DNA of 64,000 bases, from NCBI GenBank assembly GCA_002331025.1, contig DCYG01000005.1, positions 87,554 to 151,553 on the forward strand, read 5' to 3'. Under the pieces are notes generated by a model. It was not told the DNA's origin. It saw only the letters and a program-made list of their open reading frames with translations, and made no database searches. Below are positions 60,830 to 64,000 of this stretch, piece after piece. Positions within the stretch are counted from its first letter, which is position 1; each line of letters opens with the position of its first letter. The DNA is from Firmicutes bacterium UBA2116. GTDB lineage: Bacteria; Bacillota; Clostridia; Tissierellales; Sedimentibacteraceae. The translations under genes and the position numbers were made by a program.

Positions 60830-63142
60830 ATGAAAATTTTCATTTCTAAATATAATGGCTTCTGCTCAGGTGTAAAAATAGCAGTGGATAAAGCAAATAA
60901 AACTCTTGATGCTGAAAAAAAGCTTTACAGCTATGGTGAAATAATACATAATAAAGATGTCATCGATGAATTGAGTCATAAAGGTTTAAAAGTAGTTGAT
61001 TGTGTACCGGATGAAAGTGACGCAAAATTATTAATCAGAGCTCACGGGGTAGGCAAGCAAATTATTGACGAATTAAATGAAAAAAATGTTGATTTTATTG
61101 ACGCTACATGTGTAAAAGTCAAAAATATACATAAAATAGTTGAAGAATGTAAGAATAACGGATACAATATAATAATTACAGGTGACAAAAATCACCCGGA
61201 GGTTCTTGGAATATTAGGGTGGTGTAACAATGAAGCAACAATAATAAGTACCGTAGATGAATTTTTAAATATTGAAATTGATTTTAATGAAAAGTACTGC
61301 CTTGTATCACAAACAACATTTAACACCGAAACATTTCAAAAGATTGTTGATTTGATAGGCGAAAAGAAATATTTAAATATTGAAATACACAACACCATAT
61401 GTACAGCAACAAGAAAGAGGCAGGAAGCCATCTTGGAGTTAGCTTCAAAATGTAATGTGATGCTTATTGTAGGCAGCAGTACCAGTTCTAATACGAAAAA
61501 ACTGTATGAGCTGAGTAAAAAAATCTGCCCTGGCACATTCTTAATTGAAAATTATAAGGAAATCCCTTATAACTATATTGATAAAAATACTATTGTGGGA
61601 GTATCCGCAGGAGCATCAGCACCTGACAGGATAATTGAGGAGGTTATTAATATGTTGGAAAACCTAAATAACAACATGAATGAACAGGTTGAAAAAAACG
61701 AACAAGAAAACGCAGGATCTATGCGTGAATTGTTTGAAAATTATGGTGGAGTATCTTATATCAGAACTGGTGAAAGAGTTAAAGGAACCGTTATATATGT
61801 AAGTCCTGAAGCCATTTCTGTAAACATCAATTATAAATCAGACGGAATTATTACGAGAGACGAATATTCCTTATCAGAGGTTACAGACCTGACAGAAGTA
61901 GTAAAAGAGGGAGACGAGATTGAAGCTCAGGTAATGAGAGTATCAGACCAAGACGGAAATGTAGTATTAACGAGAAAACCATTGGAAGAAAGTAAGATCT
62001 GGAATGAGCTTGAAAAAATGAAAGACGAAAATACCGTAGTTGAAACAACTATAATTGAAGCTTCACAATATGGTATTTACGGAAAAGTAAAAGGAATTAA
62101 AGGATTTATTCCAAGAAATCAAATTTCTATAAAAAGAAATGTTGATACATCAGAATACGTTGGTAAGGTATTAAAAGTAAATGTTTTGGAAACTAAAAAC
62201 AACAAGGGAAGAAGACAATTAGTTTTAACATCAAGAGCTGTTGAAAAAATAGAAAAAGAAATAAAAGATAAAGAAGCCTGGGAAAACATCAAAGAAGGCG
62301 AAATATATGAGGGTGTAGTTAAAAACATTCAGGATTACGGTGCATTTGTTGAAATTGACGGTATAGATGGATTGCTGCACATTAATGAAATCGCATGGAC
62401 AAGAATTAAACATCCTTCTGAAGTTCTTAAGACAGGCGACAAAATAAGTGTAAAGGTAAAAAGTGTAGATAAAGAAAACAGAAAACTTTCACTCAGCTAC
62501 AAAGCAACTGTAAAAAGTCCTTGGTCATTATTCTTAGATAAGCATCAAAAGGGTGATGTTGTGACAGGCAAAGTTTCAAGAATCGTTGATTTCGGAGCCT
62601 TCGTTGATATAGATGGAATAGAATGCCTTCTTCATATTAAAGATCTTGACTGGGCAAGAACTGAAAAGGTAACAGATGTATTGCAGGAAGGTCAGGAAGT
62701 AACTGCAAAAATCTTAAACATTACGAGAAAAGACAGAAAAGTAAGCTTAGGATTAAAACAATTAACTGAACATCCATTTGATGTATATACTAAAAACATA
62801 AAAAAAGATGATATTATACCTGTTGAGGTTACCCGTATTTTATTAGATGGAGTACATGTGAGCGTTAATGGGAACATAGACAGCTTTATTCCTATAGCAC
62901 GAGTATCAACAGAAAAGTTAAGAACACCTGCACAAGTAGTTAAGGTTGGCGAAGTGAAGGATGCAAAAGTTCTTGGAATTGACAGTAAAGGCAAAAATCT
63001 AAGTTTAACATTTGTATTGGAAGATAAAGGCGACGAAGCTTCAAATAATGATAATGTGTCAACCTATATACCTGAAGAATCAAACTTCACTATAGGTGAA
63101 TCTATAGGTGACGCTCTTGAAGATTTACTTAATAACAATTGA
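60830..63142 (+). CDS. ispH: Bifunctional IspH (HMBPP reductase) / S1 RNA-binding domain protein
   Basis: Fusion of 770 residues. Residues about 1-280 are IspH, the last step of the MEP isoprenoid pathway, with three iron-sulfur cysteines in NGFCSGVKIAVD (Cys12), DATCVKV and NTICTATRKRQ. Residues about 305-720 hold five S1 domains, like ribosomal protein S1: GERVKGTVIYV, TTIIEASQYGIYG, EGVVKNIQDYGAFVEIDG, TGKVSRIVDFGAFVDIDG and PVEVTRILLDGVHV. The first two are more diverged. Such fusions are known in Clostridia. It follows plsC closely. Confidence 0.95.
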   Translation: MKIFISKYNGFCSGVKIAVDKANKTLDAEKKLYSYGEIIHNKDVIDELSHKGLKVVDCVPDESDAKLLIRAHGVGKQIIDELNEKNVDFIDATCVKVKNIHKIVEECKNNGYNIIITGDKNHPEVLGILGWCNNEATIISTVDEFLNIEIDFNEKYCLVSQTTFNTETFQKIVDLIGEKKYLNIEIHNTICTATRKRQEAILELASKCNVMLIVGSSTSSNTKKLYELSKKICPGTFLIENYKEIPYNYIDKNTIVGVSAGASAPDRIIEEVINMLENLNNNMNEQVEKNEQENAGSMRELFENYGGVSYIRTGERVKGTVIYVSPEAISVNINYKSDGIITRDEYSLSEVTDLTEVVKEGDEIEAQVMRVSDQDGNVVLTRKPLEESKIWNELEKMKDENTVVETTIIEASQYGIYGKVKGIKGFIPRNQISIKRNVDTSEYVGKVLKVNVLETKNNKGRRQLVLTSRAVEKIEKEIKDKEAWENIKEGEIYEGVVKNIQDYGAFVEIDGIDGLLHINEIAWTRIKHPSEVLKTGDKISVKVKSVDKENRKLSLSYKATVKSPWSLFLDKHQKGDVVTGKVSRIVDFGAFVDIDGIECLLHIKDLDWARTEKVTDVLQEGQEVTAKILNITRKDRKVSLGLKQLTEHPFDVYTKNIKKDDIIPVEVTRILLDGVHVSVNGNIDSFIPIARVSTEKLRTPAQVVKVGEVKDAKVLGIDSKGKNLSLTFVLEDKGDEASNNDNVSTYIPEESNFTIGESIGDALEDLLNNN

Positions 63143-63145
63143 TTT

Positions 63146-63258
63146 GCTATAGATAAGCGATTGATAAGCAATTGATAGGCGGTTGATTAAATCGCAACTC
63201 AATTGCTTTTTCTCTATGTCTTTCCATTGCTAATCTATTGCATGTCAACTGCAAATCA
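63146..63258 (+). repeat. CAATTG-rich palindromic repeat, copy C
   Basis: Starts AGATAAGCGATTGATAAGCA and contains TTGCTAATCTATTG and GTCAACTGCAAATC, both exact matches to copy A at 15377-15489. It fills the gap between the ispH fusion and the peptidase gene. Confidence 0.65.
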
Positions 63259-63294
63259 GAATTTACGAATCAAATTCGTTCTAAGGAGGGTAAA

Positions 63295-64000
63295 ATGCTA
63301 AGGGAATTTTTAACAGATATATGCAAAACACAATTTGTTTCCGGTTTTGAGCATATTAATGGTGATAAATTAATTAACTATTTTGAACCATATACAGACA
63401 CATATGAAAAGGACAAGATTGGAAGTTATATATTTAAAGCCGCAGGAACAAACAATACAAAAATAATGCTTTCGGCCCACATAGATGAAATAGGCTTAAT
63501 GATAACTAAAGTGTTGGATGACGGTTTTTTAAGCTTCACTCAGGTTGGAGGAATAAATCCTGCGTCACTTATTGCTCAGGATGTAATCATTTATGGCAAA
63601 GAAAATGTGTTTGGAGTGATAGGAATCAAACCTCCACACGTAACACCTGCCGAGGACAGAGACAAAACAGTACAATTAGATGAGCTGTACATAGACACTG
63701 GATATCCGAAAGAAATACTTGAAAAATTAGTAAAGGTTGGAGATATTGCAACCGTAAAAAGAGAATTGGTATCATTACAGGGCGACGTAGTAGCAGCAAA
63801 GGCTCTTGACGACAGAGCTTGCGTAGCAGTTATGCTGGAAACAGCAAAGGAGTTAAAAAAACTATCACATAAAAGCAATATTTATTATACCTGCTCGGCC
63901 CAGGAAGAAACCGGGTACAGAGGAGCAATCACCGCAAGCTATAAAATAAATCCTGATATAGCTGTTGCGTTAGATGTAACTTTTGGAAAAGCACCCGAGA
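63295..64000 (+). CDS. M42-family metallo-aminopeptidase, 3' end cut by window edge
   Basis: Start of a cobalt/zinc M42 aminopeptidase (TET/YsdC/FrvX type), about 235 residues visible of a usual 330-360. Metal ligands and catalytic residues appear in order: AHIDEIGLM (about residue 62), AKALDDRACVAVML, and SAQEETGYRGA, with DVT near the end. CTAAGGAGGGTAAA precedes ATG 63295. It likely degrades peptides in the cytoplasm. No stop codon within the window, so the frame continues to the right. Confidence 0.9.
   Translation, partial: MLREFLTDICKTQFVSGFEHINGDKLINYFEPYTDTYEKDKIGSYIFKAAGTNNTKIMLSAHIDEIGLMITKVLDDGFLSFTQVGGINPASLIAQDVIIYGKENVFGVIGIKPPHVTPAEDRDKTVQLDELYIDTGYPKEILEKLVKVGDIATVKRELVSLQGDVVAAKALDDRACVAVMLETAKELKKLSHKSNIYYTCSAQEETGYRGAITASYKINPDIAVALDVTFGKAPE

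Noticed and set aside
1..64000. tRNA or rRNA genes, prophage or restriction/defence systems
   Set aside because: None of the characteristic sequences was seen on either strand apart from the single MazF-type pair; this was by eye, so a small tRNA could be missed.

Overview
The window is a low-GC, gene-dense stretch of chromosome from an endospore-forming, anaerobic Firmicute of the class Clostridia. The evidence is a complete spoIIIAA-AH operon, spoIVB and spo0A, other sporulation genes (yqfC, yqfD, gerW-like), an alpha2-type glycyl-tRNA synthetase behind a T-box, a four-subunit 2-oxoacid:ferredoxin oxidoreductase, and an IspH protein fused to ribosomal protein S1 domains. The overall feel is of a Sedimentibacter/Tissierellia-like organism, but that is inference; no rRNA gene is present to settle it. 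No tRNA, CRISPR array, prophage or transposase gene was seen.

Layout. 1-6.85 kb: end of a TRAP transporter permease (cut by the left edge), then a ribose uptake operon rbsR-D-A-C-B with its own promoter and a palindromic LacI-type operator; no ribokinase is present. 7.0-13.7 kb: yqfC-yqfD-phoH-ybeY-yerB-cdd-era-recO and a UBA/DUF4342 protein, a clostridial core block. 13.7-24.5 kb: T-box-glyS, a CcpN-like CBS regulator, the PPDK regulator ppsR, dgt, then the macromolecular-synthesis pair dnaG-rpoD behind a near-perfect promoter, trmK, a Nif3-like gene that appears to start at ATT, and nadE. 24.6-29.3 kb is a more accessory patch: a nucleotidyltransferase-like protein, a MazF-type toxin-antitoxin pair, RNase P RNA, a 30-residue ORF, and on the minus strand an MFS exporter and riboflavin transporter ribU under an FMN riboswitch. 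29.4-43 kb: spoIIIA operon, Asp23 protein, nusB, a Kae1/TsaD paralogue, xseAB, tlyA, argR, recN, spoIVB, spo0A, the classical Firmicute order with accBC, ispA, dxs and nadK missing from it.

43-54 kb follows the Bacillus-type order nudF-spoIIM-xerD-drm-dacF, but with oddities: the SpoIIM-position protein is highly divergent, the XerD-position protein has lost three of the six usual catalytic residues, and between drm (deoB) and dacF sits a small island of a sigma-like factor, a leucine-rich-repeat lipoprotein and a C39-like peptidase. Then scpAB, a truncated DUF2953 gene, a GerW-like gene and a second D,D-carboxypeptidase. 54.4-64 kb: rluB, mnmM, the korDABC operon with an RpiR regulator, cmk-plsC-ispH/S1, and the start of an M42 aminopeptidase cut by the right edge.

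The gaps hold an unusually rich set of short dispersed palindromic repeats: at least five families, including a perfect-period 116-bp tandem pair, a 120-bp GC-rich palindrome inserted in a duplicated terminator, and a REP-like unit that has become part of the coding sequence of a carboxypeptidase. These repeats, the ATT start, the degenerate XerD and the sigma/LRR/C39 island are the items most worth following up.
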